From Acidobacteriota bacterium (GTDB lineage: Bacteria; Acidobacteriota; Terriglobia; Terriglobales; SCQP01), in the NCBI GenBank assembly GCA_027314025.1, contig DAHVCP010000028.1, positions 56,065-120,064 on the forward strand: 64,000 bases of DNA, written 5' to 3'. Below are positions 16,805-26,439 of the stretch, piece by piece. The position numbers were made by a program, and so were the translations under genes. Position 1 is the first letter of the stretch. Each line of letters opens with the position of its first letter. A model generated the notes under the pieces. It made no database searches. It was not told where the DNA came from and worked only from the letters and a program-made list of their open reading frames with translations.

Positions 16805-18931
16805 GTGTATTTAGCCCTGGAAGAATCCCTCCGCCACGCCGTCGCAGCGTTCGTGGCGGCGCATTGGCCCGATGCTGCGCCGGAAGGCCCGGAAGCCCTG
16901 GCCGCCGCCTTGGTCGTGGAGCGTCCCCCCAAGGCGGAACTCGGCGATTTTGCCCTCCCTTTGTGCTTCGATCTAGCCCGCCGCCTGCGCCGCCCGCCCC
17001 GCGCCTTGGCCCAGGAGATCGCCTCCGGCTTAGCCCTGCCCTCCGGCCTGGCGCGCGCCGAAGCCGCCGGCGGCGGCTATCTAAACGCCTTCGCGGACCG
17101 CGCATGGCTCTTTGCCCAGGCCGCCGCCGCCCAGCGCGATCCCGGGCTACGCCCCGCGCTCGACGGCAAAGCCATCGTCGAGCACACCAACATCAATCCC
17201 AACAAAGCCGCCCACATCGGCCATCTCCGCAACGCCGTCCTCGGCGACACCTTCGCCCGCCTGCTCCGCTTTCGCGGCGAAACCGTAGAAGTGCAGAACT
17301 ACATTGACAACACCGGCGTCCAGGTCGCTGATGTCGCGGTCGGCCTGGAGCGCCTGGAAGCGGGCGAAACGCCCGGCGCGCTCACCACGAAGATTCACGT
17401 GTATGAAGTCGAACGCCGCACCCTGGCCGACGAGGGCGCCATCTCGCCCGCGCCCCATTTCCTCCCGCTCATTCCCGAACGCCACCGCGCGACCTACTCC
17501 TTCGATTATTTCTGTTGGGACCTCTACGCCCGCGTCTCCCGCCTGTATGCGGAAAACCCCGCGAGCGTGCAATGGCGCGCCGCGGCGCTCGCCGCCATTG
17601 AGCAAGCGGAGGAAGGCCGAAGCACCAATTCCACCGCGGAGATCGCCGCTCTGGTCGCCGGCGCCATCGTCACCGCCCATCTGCGCACCATGCGCCGGCT
17701 GCATATCGCCTACGACGTGTTGCCCCGCGAAAGCGAGATCCTGCGGCTCCATTTTTGGCGCGAAGCCTTTGAGCAAATGAAGGCGCGCGGCGCCATTCGC
17801 CTGGAAACCGCGGGCAAAAACGCCGGCTGCTGGGTCATGGATTGGCGCCAGGGCGAGGGCTCCGCCGCGGCGGGCGCGGCGAACACCGAGCCGGACGCTG
17901 GCGGCGACGCTGGATACGCCGCGCCCGATGACGCCGCCAAGGTCATCGTCCGCTCCAACGGCACCGTCACCTACGTGGGCAAGGACATCGCCTATCAACT
18001 CTGGAAATTCGGCCTCCTCGGCCGCGATTTCCAGTATCGCCGCCGCCAGCCCGTGGACGGCCAGACCGGCCCCTGGATCACCACCGCGGAGGACGGTGAC
18101 GCCAACCATCCTCCGTTCGGCCGCGCCCGCTGGGTATTCAATGTCATTGATACCCGCCAAAGCTATTTGCAGGAAGTCGTGCAAGCCGGCCTGCGCGCCC
18201 TCGGCTACGCGGACGAGGCCGGCCGCAGCGTCCATTTCAGCTATGAAATGGTCGCCCTCACTCCCCGCTGCGCCCGTGAACTCGGCTACCAACTCAGTCC
18301 CGAGGAGGAGCGCAAATCCCACGTCGAGGTCTCCGGCCGCAAGGGCCTCGGGGTCAAAGCCGACGACCTCCTCGACCGCCTCCTGCACGGCGCTTGGGCC
18401 GAAGTTGCCAATCGCCATCCCGAACTCGACGGCGCCGGCCAATTGGCCCTCGCCGGCCCCATCGCCACCGGCGCCGCCCGCTATTTTCTGCTGAAGTTCA
18501 CCCGCAACGCCCTCATTGCCTTCGATTTCGAGGACGCCCTCAGCTTTGACGGCGAGACCGGCCCGTATGTCCAATATGCCGCCGTCCGCGCCGCCAGCAT
18601 CTTGCGCAAGGCGGAGGCCGCCGGCGTGCAGCCCGATCCCGCCGCCGGCGCCGAGTTGCTCGCCGCCACCGACGTCTGGGATCTCCTCAGTCTGGCCGCC
18701 CGCCTGGAAGCAACCGTGCATCAGGCCCTCGCCGCGGGCGAGCCCGCCTATGTGGCCAAGTACGCCTTCCAACTCGCCCAAGCCTTCAACAACTTCTATC
18801 ACCGCCGCCCGGTGCTGGCCGAGGAAGACGCCGGCCGCCGCGCTGCCCTTCTCGCCCTCGTCGCCGTCACCCAGCGCCAGCTCGCGCACGCATTGGAACT
18901 GCTGGGTATGGCCGCCCCGGAGATCATGTAG
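16805..18931 (+). CDS. argS: Arginyl-tRNA synthetase
   Basis: 708 residues, longer than the usual 550-650. It has the N-terminal additional domain, the class I motif HIGH at 137-140 (AAHIGHLRN), an Arg/tRNA-binding segment around YVGKDIAYQLWKF, and in place of KMSKS the segment EVSGRKGLGVKADDLLD. This variant belongs to a subgroup of bacterial ArgRS rather than being a defect. The C-terminal DALR anticodon-binding domain ends in LGMAAPEIM. An Ala/Gly/Asp-rich insertion occurs around residues 350-378. The start is GTG directly downstream of a TATAAT. Confidence 0.96.
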   Translation: MYLALEESLRHAVAAFVAAHWPDAAPEGPEALAAALVVERPPKAELGDFALPLCFDLARRLRRPPRALAQEIASGLALPSGLARAEAAGGGYLNAFADRAWLFAQAAAAQRDPGLRPALDGKAIVEHTNINPNKAAHIGHLRNAVLGDTFARLLRFRGETVEVQNYIDNTGVQVADVAVGLERLEAGETPGALTTKIHVYEVERRTLADEGAISPAPHFLPLIPERHRATYSFDYFCWDLYARVSRLYAENPASVQWRAAALAAIEQAEEGRSTNSTAEIAALVAGAIVTAHLRTMRRLHIAYDVLPRESEILRLHFWREAFEQMKARGAIRLETAGKNAGCWVMDWRQGEGSAAAGAANTEPDAGGDAGYAAPDDAAKVIVRSNGTVTYVGKDIAYQLWKFGLLGRDFQYRRRQPVDGQTGPWITTAEDGDANHPPFGRARWVFNVIDTRQSYLQEVVQAGLRALGYADEAGRSVHFSYEMVALTPRCARELGYQLSPEEERKSHVEVSGRKGLGVKADDLLDRLLHGAWAEVANRHPELDGAGQLALAGPIATGAARYFLLKFTRNALIAFDFEDALSFDGETGPYVQYAAVRAASILRKAEAAGVQPDPAAGAELLAATDVWDLLSLAARLEATVHQALAAGEPAYVAKYAFQLAQAFNNFYHRRPVLAEEDAGRRAALLALVAVTQRQLAHALELLGMAAPEIM

Positions 18932-18981
18932 CCGGGGCAAACCACCGGCGCCGAAAGTCATCGGGGCTTAAAGGAGCACGC

Positions 18982-20964
18982 ATGAGCCTGGCCGAGTATC
19001 GCCGCAAACGCCAGTTTTCCGCCACCCCCGAACCCGAGCCGCGGCCGGAACCCACCGCGCCACGCCTCCGCGCCCTCCGCACCCCCGACCGCCGCCGGTT
19101 TTGCGTCCAGCAGCACGCCGCGTCCCACCTGCACTACGATCTTCGCCTGGAGATGGGCGGCGTCCTGAAGAGTTGGGCCATCCCCAAGGGGCCGACCCTC
19201 GACCCCGAGGTCAAGCGCCTGGCGATGCAGACCGAGGACCACCCCCTGGACTATTTGCGCTTCGAGGGCGAAATCCCCGCCGGCAGCTATGGCGCCGGCA
19301 CGGTTGTCGTCTGGGATATCGGCGAGTACGAGATCATCGGCCATCAACCGCCGCTGCGCCAATGGGAGCGCGGCGGCATCAAATTCATCCTGCACGGCCA
19401 GCGGCTGCGGGGCGAGTTCGCCCTGGCCCAGATGCACGGTCGGAACGCGAAAGACAACGCCTGGCTGCTGATTAAGAAGCACGACGATTTCGCACGCTAC
19501 GGCGACCGCGCCGAGCAGCACAAAGGCTCGGTCATCAGCGGCATGGAGTTAACCTCCGCGGATCCGCCATCCGCGACGACCGGGCCGGTTGCCAAGCGGG
19601 CAAACCCGGCGCGGAGAAGCGGCGAAATTCCCTACGCGCCTGCGGCGCGCGGAAGGCAAACGCGGCCGGCCCCCGCACGAGCCGCGGCGCGGCCCGCAGC
19701 GACCCGCGCCCACCGGCCGGCGCCGGCGGCAAATGCCGCCAAGGCCGTGCGCGCGCCCGGCGGCGCGCGCCGGCGGAAACCCGCGGCCACCTCCCGGCGG
19801 AGATCGGCGGCCGCGCCCCGCGCCGCGCACGCCCGCCGCGCCAAGACACCATCCCCGCAACCGCCGTCGGCGATCCGCGCCGCTGTCCACACCGGATCCG
19901 CGGCCCGCCGCGCCCCCCAGCCAGCGGGATCCGCGGCATCTTCGCCTCTCTCCCTGCCCGGGGCAGTCCCCGGCCCCATGCCGCAAAAATTGCGTCCCAT
20001 GCTCGCCACGCTGAGCCACCATCCCTTCTCGGATCCCCAGTGGCTGTATGAGATCAAATGGGATGGCGTCCGCGCCCTGGCCTATTGCCGCCAGGGCCGG
20101 GTGCAATGGGTCTCCCGCACCGGCCGCGACATCAGCCGCCAATACCCCGAGTTAGCAGTCCTCGGGAAGGCCCTCCACGGCGACGGGGAAGGCGGAGGTT
20201 CCGCGGGCGACGGAAACGCGCCGATGGACGCGGTCCTGGATGGCGAAATTGTCGCCTTGGACCCGCAAGGCCGCGCCAATTTTTCCCGCCTCCAGCAACG
20301 CATCAACCTCACCGGCGACGCCGAGATCGCCCGCGCCGGGGAGCAATATCCCGTGGTCTTTTACGCCTTCGATCTGCTCTACGCGCGCGGCGCCGTCCTC
20401 CTCAAAACGCCCCTCCAGGCCCGCAAGGCCTGGCTCCAGCAGCATCTCGCCAACGGCGCCGCCATCCGCTATTCCGATCACGTGGTCGGCAGCGGGGTCG
20501 AACTCCTCGCTCTCGCCCAGCAGCAAAACTTGGAAGGCGTGATGGCCAAACGCGCGGACTCCGCCTACGCCCAGGGCCGTAGCCGGGATTGGCTCAAATT
20601 CAAGTTGGAACGCCGCCAGGAGGCGGTCATCATCGGCTATACCGATCCCCAGGGGTCGCGGGATTGCTTCGGTTCCCTGCTGTTGGCGGTCTATCAGCCA
20701 GGCACACGCCGGTACCGCTACATCGGAAATGTGGGCACGGGGTTCAGCGCCGCCGTGCGCCGTGACCTGCTCGCCCGCATGCGCGCCTTGCCGCGCCGCC
20801 ATGCCGCCGTCGCCGGCCTGCCAATCAGCCGTTTTCACCCCGTCGCGCCCGCGCTGGTGGTGGAAGCCAAGTTCCTGGAGTGGACGCCGGATGGCAAGAT
20901 GCGCGCTCCCGCCTTCCTGGGGTTGCGCAGCGATAAGCGTCCCGCCCAGGTCATCCGGGAATAG
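18982..20964 (+). CDS. ligD: LigD-type ATP-dependent DNA ligase with phosphoesterase domain, no polymerase domain
   Basis: 660 residues. The N-terminal 3'-phosphoesterase domain (about 37-175) carries His45, His51, Asp53, Arg55 and His87 in the contexts QQHAASHLHYDLRLE and EDHPLDY. A 140-residue Ala/Arg/Pro/Lys-rich linker (about 192-332), similar in composition to histone H1 tails, follows. The ligase core (about 333-655) has the adenylated Lys359 (YEIKWDGVRA) and an OB fold ending near the C-terminus. The AEP primase/polymerase domain of full NHEJ LigD is absent. It would join DNA ends after 3' cleaning. No Ku gene is in the window. ATG at 18982 follows AAGGAG. Confidence 0.9.
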   Translation: MSLAEYRRKRQFSATPEPEPRPEPTAPRLRALRTPDRRRFCVQQHAASHLHYDLRLEMGGVLKSWAIPKGPTLDPEVKRLAMQTEDHPLDYLRFEGEIPAGSYGAGTVVVWDIGEYEIIGHQPPLRQWERGGIKFILHGQRLRGEFALAQMHGRNAKDNAWLLIKKHDDFARYGDRAEQHKGSVISGMELTSADPPSATTGPVAKRANPARRSGEIPYAPAARGRQTRPAPARAAARPAATRAHRPAPAANAAKAVRAPGGARRRKPAATSRRRSAAAPRAAHARRAKTPSPQPPSAIRAAVHTGSAARRAPQPAGSAASSPLSLPGAVPGPMPQKLRPMLATLSHHPFSDPQWLYEIKWDGVRALAYCRQGRVQWVSRTGRDISRQYPELAVLGKALHGDGEGGGSAGDGNAPMDAVLDGEIVALDPQGRANFSRLQQRINLTGDAEIARAGEQYPVVFYAFDLLYARGAVLLKTPLQARKAWLQQHLANGAAIRYSDHVVGSGVELLALAQQQNLEGVMAKRADSAYAQGRSRDWLKFKLERRQEAVIIGYTDPQGSRDCFGSLLLAVYQPGTRRYRYIGNVGTGFSAAVRRDLLARMRALPRRHAAVAGLPISRFHPVAPALVVEAKFLEWTPDGKMRAPAFLGLRSDKRPAQVIRE

Positions 20965-21303
20965 TCTCGACGCGCCAATTTTGCGGCCACGTGCCCCGGC
21001 CCGTTAGGGGATGCGAAAACGTAACGTTTCGTCCGCAACTTCATGAAGATAAACGATCGGCCATTTCACATAGTTCTCCTGGAATTGGCCCGCTGCACCA
21101 GCAGGTTCGTAGCCGTTGCGCGATCGCGCCCAAACGCGCCGCCGGACCCATAGCCACTGCGACACATCCGCAACTCGCCGCGTGCCGCCGTCCGGTGGCG
21201 GGCTGGCCTACATCGGCGCAATCGCCAATCGTGGGCGGCGATCCCTTGAACCCGCTAGCGGCCCGTAGCTGCGCGATCCAGCGCGCAGGCGTATCCTGAT
21301 CCC
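20965..21303. other. Intergenic region with palindrome cluster
   Basis: 339 bases without a gene. Around 21016-21060 the base composition drops in GC and contains two perfect dyads: AAACGT-A-ACGTTT at 21017-21029 and CTTCATGAAG at 21039-21048. These look like operator sites. A -10-like TATCCT lies at 21292-21297 just before the UPF0182 gene. Confidence 0.45.
21292..21297 (+). promoter_or_regulatory. -10-like hexamer TATCCT before the UPF0182 gene
   Basis: TATCCT ends 6 nt before an in-frame TTG at 21304 and no ribosome binding site is present, the same spacing seen before argS, dusB and dnaG. Confidence 0.35.
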
Positions 21304-24300
21304 TTGGGCCGATCCTTAGCGCCCCAAGCCCTGATGATCAACTTTTTGGTTCTTGCCGCCATCGTCTTGGTGGCCGCCCACACGCTGTGGAGCCGCCGCC
21401 GCGGGTACCCAGATCCCACCGTCCTGGCGCGGGACATCGGCGCCGCCGTCGCCGTCCTGTTCATCTTGATCGAGGGCTCCCGCTTCCTCCTCAGCCTCGC
21501 CTGGTGGCGCGACCTTGGCCAGCTGCCCACGTATTGGCGCTACATCCGCATTGAATGGATTCCCCAGGCGGGCGGCTCCATCGTGGCCATCGCCTGTCTC
21601 GCCGCGGTATTCCGGGTGGCGCGCGGGCGTGCCGCTACACCGCTGTCACGCACCCGCCTCTTTGCTTGGGCGGGCTATGCCGCCGCAGCGGTCCTGGGCA
21701 TCTTTATCTCCGTCCAACTGCTGAATCCCTGGACGATGGCCTTGTTCCTGGGCGCGCGTCCCGAGCCTGGCTACCGTGATCCCATCTTCGGCCATGGCCT
21801 CACGTTTTATCTCTTCCGCCTGCCCTTTTACGAAATGCTCTACGGCTGGCTGGCGGCATTGTTGGTCCTCGCCCTCGTGGTCTACGCCATGGCCCTGGCG
21901 GCCGGTTCATCGGCCGATCGCATGAATGATTGGCGGGAACGGATCCTGGCCCAGTCCCAAGGCTATGCCCCGCACCCGCCCGTGGTGAACCGCGCCCCGC
22001 TCCCGGTGTCGCTAGCCGGCGTGGTGCGGGTCGGCGGCGCGGTCTTGCTCGCCCTGTTCGCCGGCGCGCAGTTCTTCGCGCGCTACTCCATCCTGTATTC
22101 CCGCCACAGCTTCCTGTACGGCGCCGACTATGTGGACGCGCACTGGGCGCTGCCGCTGTATTGGGTGCAGATCGTGCTGGCCCTGGCGCTGGCGGCGACC
22201 TGCGTGTTGGCCCACCCCGTAAGCCGCGCGCGGCCGGCCGCCGCCGGCGCCGACACCGGCCGGGTCACCGGCCACGGACCGGGTTCCGCCGCGCGCATCA
22301 CGGATTTTCCCGGCGCTCCATGGCGGCTGTTTGGCCGCTTCTGGAATCCCAAGAGCCTTGTCGCCGGCGTGGCCGCGGTCTTCATTGCGCTCATGATCCT
22401 GCCGTCGCTGGTCGAGGGAACGGTGCGGCAGTTTTACGTCCGCCCCAATGAGCTCGCGCTGGAAACACCGTACATCGCGAATCATATCCACGCCACGCGC
22501 ATGGCCTACAACATCGCCCAGACCATCCAGCAAAAGGAATATCGCCCCATCAAGGCCGATGCGCTGGACCTGAGCCAGTATCCCGGCACGGCGGACAACA
22601 TCCGCCTCTGGGATTGGCGGCCCTTCCACGACAACATCACGCAGTTGCAGACGCTCCGGCCCTACTACACCTTTCCCGACGTGGATTTCGACCGCTACCT
22701 GATCCACGGCCGCAAGCGGGAGGTGATGATCTCCGCGCGTTCCCTGGATACCAATCTCCTGCCGGACCAAGCCCAAACCTGGGTCAACCTGCGCTTGGAA
22801 TACACCCACGGATATGGCGCGGTCGCGGCCTTGGTCAATGCCGCGCACGCCAATGGCCAGCCGCGGTATTTCCTGAAGGACGCACCGACGGTCAGCTCCC
22901 TGCCCTACTTCCAGCTCAAACGGCCGCAGATTTATTTCGGGGAGCAAAACAACCACGCCGTCTTCGTGAACACCAAGCAGCCGGAGTTTGACTATCCCAA
23001 AGGCGAGGACAACGCCTACAACAGCTTCAACGCCGCAACCGGCATCCCCATCGGCGGCATGGGCATGCGCTGGGTGGCGGCGATCGCCCGCAACGACTAC
23101 AACATCCTCCTCACCCACTATTTCCGCCCCGGCTCCAAGCTCTTGTTCGACCGCCAGATCACCCGCCGCGTGCACCGGCTCGCCCCTTTCCTGATGCTCG
23201 ATCCCGATCCTTACCTCGTCGTGAACGGCCATGGCGGGCTGACCTGGATCCTCGACGCCTACACCTACAGCGATCTGCATCCCTATTCCGAGCCGGTGGA
23301 CCTCGGTAGCCGCGAAATCAACTACATCCGCAACAGCGTCAAGGTCACGGTCAACGCCTACACCGGGCGGGTGCATTTCTACATTTTTGACGCCCAGGAC
23401 CCGATCATCGCCGCCTACCGCCGCGTCTTCCCCCACCTCTTCCTGCCGCGCTCGGCGATGCCGAAAACGTTGCTGGCGCACATCCGCTATCCGGAAACGC
23501 TGTTCGAGATCCAGGCCCAGATCTACCGCATTTATCACATGACGGATCCCGAGGTCTTCTACAACAAGGAAGACAAATGGGATATCGCCAAGCAAGTGGT
23601 CGGACAAGAGGAAACGCGCACCACTGATCCCTACTACGTCATGCTGCAATTGCCCGGCGAATCCCAGGCCGAGTTCGTCCTGATGCTGCCGTTCACGCCC
23701 AACCACCGCGATAATCTGACGGCTTGGCTGGCTGCCCGTTGCAGCCCGAACCACTATGGCGAACTGATCGCCTACCGTCTGCCCAAGGATCAGCTCACCT
23801 ACGGCCCGCTGCAAATTGAAAGCCAAGTGGACCAAAATCGCCGCATCAGCCGCGATCTTAGCCTCTGGAACCAGCAAGGCAGCCGCGTCATCCGCGGCAA
23901 TACCCTGGTGCTGCCCGTCGGTGGAACGTTCTTGTACGTCGAGCCCATCTACCTGGAGGCCACGCAGGCGCACCTCCCGCAGCTCAAAAAGCTGATTTTC
24001 GCCGTCGGCGACCGCATCGTCTATGCCGACAACTTGGCGGAAGCCGAAGCGGAGTTGGCCCAGCCGCCCTCCGGCGGCAATGCCTCCGCAACCTCGTTCA
24101 CCGCGGGGGCCGCGGCAGCGACCACCACGGCGTCGTCACCGGCGCCTCCCGTCTCCGGTGTGTCCAGCGCCGTCCTCCAGCGCATTCAGCACCATATGGA
24201 GCAATACCGGACGCTCACCGCGCAAGGCCATTTGGCGGCGGCGGGCAAGCAGTTGGACCAGGTGGAGCAGGAGATCAGCGGCGCCCTGGCCACCGCGCCG

Positions 24301-24414
24301 GCGGCGCAGCCGCCGTCGCGCCCGGCGCAAACGCCGAGGCAACAGCACGCTTCACCCCCGCGGCTGGCCAAGCCCGGGCCCCACCATCTGGCCCCGGTGG
24401 TCATCAAGCACTGA
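21304..24414 (+). CDS. UPF0182 family membrane protein
   Basis: About 1036 residues, the usual size for COG1615/UPF0182. The N-terminal third has about seven transmembrane helices (first one in INFLVLAAIVLVAAH, last near 345-365 of the protein), followed by a large domain predicted to face outside, with family segments such as TPYIANHIHATRMAYN and DAYTYSDLHPYS. The C-terminus is an Ala/Gln/Pro/His-rich tail. Molecular function is unknown for the family. The start is uncertain: TTG at 21304 fits a leaderless transcript, while ATG at 21334 directly opens the first membrane helix. Confidence 0.9.
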   Translation: MGRSLAPQALMINFLVLAAIVLVAAHTLWSRRRGYPDPTVLARDIGAAVAVLFILIEGSRFLLSLAWWRDLGQLPTYWRYIRIEWIPQAGGSIVAIACLAAVFRVARGRAATPLSRTRLFAWAGYAAAAVLGIFISVQLLNPWTMALFLGARPEPGYRDPIFGHGLTFYLFRLPFYEMLYGWLAALLVLALVVYAMALAAGSSADRMNDWRERILAQSQGYAPHPPVVNRAPLPVSLAGVVRVGGAVLLALFAGAQFFARYSILYSRHSFLYGADYVDAHWALPLYWVQIVLALALAATCVLAHPVSRARPAAAGADTGRVTGHGPGSAARITDFPGAPWRLFGRFWNPKSLVAGVAAVFIALMILPSLVEGTVRQFYVRPNELALETPYIANHIHATRMAYNIAQTIQQKEYRPIKADALDLSQYPGTADNIRLWDWRPFHDNITQLQTLRPYYTFPDVDFDRYLIHGRKREVMISARSLDTNLLPDQAQTWVNLRLEYTHGYGAVAALVNAAHANGQPRYFLKDAPTVSSLPYFQLKRPQIYFGEQNNHAVFVNTKQPEFDYPKGEDNAYNSFNAATGIPIGGMGMRWVAAIARNDYNILLTHYFRPGSKLLFDRQITRRVHRLAPFLMLDPDPYLVVNGHGGLTWILDAYTYSDLHPYSEPVDLGSREINYIRNSVKVTVNAYTGRVHFYIFDAQDPIIAAYRRVFPHLFLPRSAMPKTLLAHIRYPETLFEIQAQIYRIYHMTDPEVFYNKEDKWDIAKQVVGQEETRTTDPYYVMLQLPGESQAEFVLMLPFTPNHRDNLTAWLAARCSPNHYGELIAYRLPKDQLTYGPLQIESQVDQNRRISRDLSLWNQQGSRVIRGNTLVLPVGGTFLYVEPIYLEATQAHLPQLKKLIFAVGDRIVYADNLAEAEAELAQPPSGGNASATSFTAGAAAATTTASSPAPPVSGVSSAVLQRIQHHMEQYRTLTAQGHLAAAGKQLDQVEQEISGALATAPAAQPPSRPAQTPRQQHASPPRLAKPGPHHLAPVVIKH

Positions 24415-24449
24415 CACGGCGCAATCGGGCTTCCGCTGCCTACGGCCAA

Positions 24450-24523
24450 GGGCATCCGCCGTGGGCATCCGCCGTGGGCAGCGCCGCGGGCAGCGCCGCG
24501 GGCAGCCGGCGTGGACAGCCGCC
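24450..24523. repeat. Six-copy 12/13-bp tandem repeat upstream of dusB
   Basis: Six units follow head to tail: GGGCATCCGCCGT twice (24450-24475), GGGCAGCGCCGC twice (24476-24499), GGGCAGCCGGCGT (24500-24512) and a degenerate GGACAGCCGCC (24513-24523). The array ends 9 bp before the dusB -10-like element, so it covers the place where a -35 element would be. Confidence 0.75.
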
Positions 24524-24532
24524 TCCGACCGG

Positions 24533-24538
24533 TACACT
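24533..24538 (+). promoter_or_regulatory. -10-like hexamer TACACT before dusB
   Basis: TACACT ends 6 nt before the GTG at 24545. An ATG at 24541 is out of frame and stops after three codons. No ribosome binding site is present, suggesting a leaderless mRNA. Confidence 0.45.
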
Positions 24539-24544
24539 AGATGG

Positions 24545-25591
24545 GTGAATAAGCTTTGGGACATGCCGATGGCCGAGCGCCGCGCCACGCCCGATGTCCT
24601 GCCCGCCGCGGCGGCCATTTGCCATGGCGACCGCAGCGTTCCGGTCCAGCCGGCGACCATTCTGGCGCCAATGTCGGGTATCACCGACACCGTCTTCCGC
24701 CAGTTTCTTCGCGGCCTCGGCGGCTGCGGCCTGATCATGACCGAGTTCACCTCCAGCGACGGATTGATCCGGTCGGAGCGCGTCGCCCGCCGCTATTTGA
24801 GTTTTGCGGAAAGTGAGCGGCCCATCGCCGCGCAGCTGTTCGGTTCCGATCCCGCGGTCATGGCGGAGGCGGCGGCTCTGGTGCAGCAAATGGGCTTCGA
24901 CGCCGTGGATTTAAACCTCGGCTGCCCGGCGAAAAAGGTGGTCAAGTGCAACGGCGGCTCCGGGCTATTGCGCGATTTGCCGCTGCTGGGGCGGATGTTC
25001 GCGGCCATTCGGGCGGCCGTGCGCATCCCGTTTACCGTCAAGTTCCGCGCCGGATGGGACGACCACCATTTGGTGCATGCCGAGTTGGCGCGCATGGCGG
25101 AAGCGGAAGGCGTGAACGCGCTGTCTCTCCACGCCCGCACCCGGGCCCAGGGCTATTCTGGGCAGGCGCAATGGCAATGGATCGCCGAGGCCAAGCAGGC
25201 GGTCCGCCTCCCCGTCTTCGGCAACGGCGACGTGCGCCGCCCGGAGGATGCGGCGGCCATGGTGGCGGCGACCGGCTGTGACGGGGTCATGATCGGCCGC
25301 GCGGCCGCGGCCAACCCCTGGATCTTTCGCCAGATCGAGGAATATCGCCAAACCGGGCGCTACACCCTGCCTTCCGACGCCGACCGGGCGGAGCTCATTC
25401 TGCGCTACTTCCGCATGTTGCTGGCGGACAGCCTGCCCGGAACGCTCGGCAAAATGAAACAGTTCGCCGCCTGGTTCACGCATGGGGTCGAGCGCGGCGG
25501 CGACCTGCGCCAGGCCATCTACCACAGCCGCAGCGAGGCGCAAGCCCTGGAGCAGGTCGAGGCCTTCTTCGCCGCCCCCCTCGCGCGCTAG
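24545..25591 (+). CDS. dusB: tRNA-dihydrouridine synthase, DusB type
   Basis: 348 residues. It reduces uridines in the tRNA D-loop using FMN and NADPH. A TIM barrel with the opening LAPMSGITDTVFR, the catalytic Cys127 in NLGCPAKKV, and the FMN phosphate-binding segment GNGDVRRPEDA...GCDGVMIGRAA. The C-terminal helical domain with MKQFAAWFTHG follows. The open frame extends far upstream inside the UPF0182 gene, but family members start near here and the GTG lies directly after a -10-like hexamer. Confidence 0.93.
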   Translation: MNKLWDMPMAERRATPDVLPAAAAICHGDRSVPVQPATILAPMSGITDTVFRQFLRGLGGCGLIMTEFTSSDGLIRSERVARRYLSFAESERPIAAQLFGSDPAVMAEAAALVQQMGFDAVDLNLGCPAKKVVKCNGGSGLLRDLPLLGRMFAAIRAAVRIPFTVKFRAGWDDHHLVHAELARMAEAEGVNALSLHARTRAQGYSGQAQWQWIAEAKQAVRLPVFGNGDVRRPEDAAAMVAATGCDGVMIGRAAAANPWIFRQIEEYRQTGRYTLPSDADRAELILRYFRMLLADSLPGTLGKMKQFAAWFTHGVERGGDLRQAIYHSRSEAQALEQVEAFFAAPLAR

Positions 25592-25713
25592 CCCATGGGC
25601 CAGCCGTCGCGGCCGCTAAGAAAACCAACAACGTGGCCCCGGAGCCGGACCACAACATGGTTGCAGTCGCCCTGCTCCGGAGCCCCCAGGCCGCCGCCCA
25701 TCCAGGCCGCGTG

Positions 25714-26439
25714 CTACTCCGTGCTGTAGTCGTGCAGCTCGCTCAGCAACGGCCGCGCTTGCTCCGGCGCACCCACGCCGCCGGACAAAATGCCGTGCGC
25801 CGTGGCGCTCCCGTAGTAATGGCGGTTGGCGCCGTGATCTTGCTTGACCACGCCGCCCTTCAAGGTAATACCGCCGAACAAGCCCCGGCTGCGGGAATAG
25901 GTCAAAATCTCGGCGTGCATCAGGGCGTCGGTTTCCGCGCTGGCGCTGCGGCCCACCGGACCGGCGGTGGCGTCAATGCCGCCGCCCAGGGTGAACTTAT
26001 CTTTCAGCAGGTAGTGCTCGCCGCGCTGGTCCATGATCAGCATGACGATGTCCGCGTCCTGGGCGCCGATTTGCAACCCAAAGCTGCCGCCGCCGAAGGT
26101 CAGGAACAACGGCGCTGACCAGCCGTTGCCGTTGCGGCAACTGACCACGCCTTTCCCGAAGTTGCCTCCGAAAATAAAGCCCGCGCGCTTCATGCCCGGC
26201 ACCACGATGACGCATCGAGCGTGGTGCAGCAAGCCACGGGGAATGCCCCCGTCCGGCGCGCTCATGATGGCGTGGAACACCCGCGCCGCGCTTTTCAGGC
26301 GCTGCCCAGGTTCACTGGCATAGGCATTGCGAGGCGCGACCGCCATCACCACCATGCCGGCCAGAACCGCCGCGGTCACCCCCAACCCGGCCAAGCGGCG
26401 CGGCCGCTGGCGCAAACGAGAACGGAAAGTCGAAGCCAT
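25714..26439 (-). CDS. SYLF (Ysc84) domain protein, secreted
   Basis: 241 residues with an Arg-rich N-region and a signal helix (about 18-41, ending near AYA). The rest is one SYLF/Ysc84 domain: RGLLHHARCVIVVPGMKRAGFIFGGNFGKGVVSCR and FGLQIGAQDADIVMLIM are its typical strands, a lipid-binding fold in eukaryotic homologues. The bacterial role is unknown. The ATG follows GGAGG with a 5-nt gap. It is the last gene of a minus-strand cluster with the YtpQ-like and ferredoxin-like genes. Confidence 0.88.
   Translation of the reverse strand: MASTFRSRLRQRPRRLAGLGVTAAVLAGMVVMAVAPRNAYASEPGQRLKSAARVFHAIMSAPDGGIPRGLLHHARCVIVVPGMKRAGFIFGGNFGKGVVSCRNGNGWSAPLFLTFGGGSFGLQIGAQDADIVMLIMDQRGEHYLLKDKFTLGGGIDATAGPVGRSASAETDALMHAEILTYSRSRGLFGGITLKGGVVKQDHGANRHYYGSATAHGILSGGVGAPEQARPLLSELHDYSTE

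Noticed and set aside
17147..18961. 604-codon open frame antisense to argS
   Set aside because: Shadow frame; argS has complete motifs on the other strand.
22012..23973. 653-codon open frame antisense to the UPF0182 gene
   Set aside because: Shadow frame without recognisable domains or ribosome binding site.
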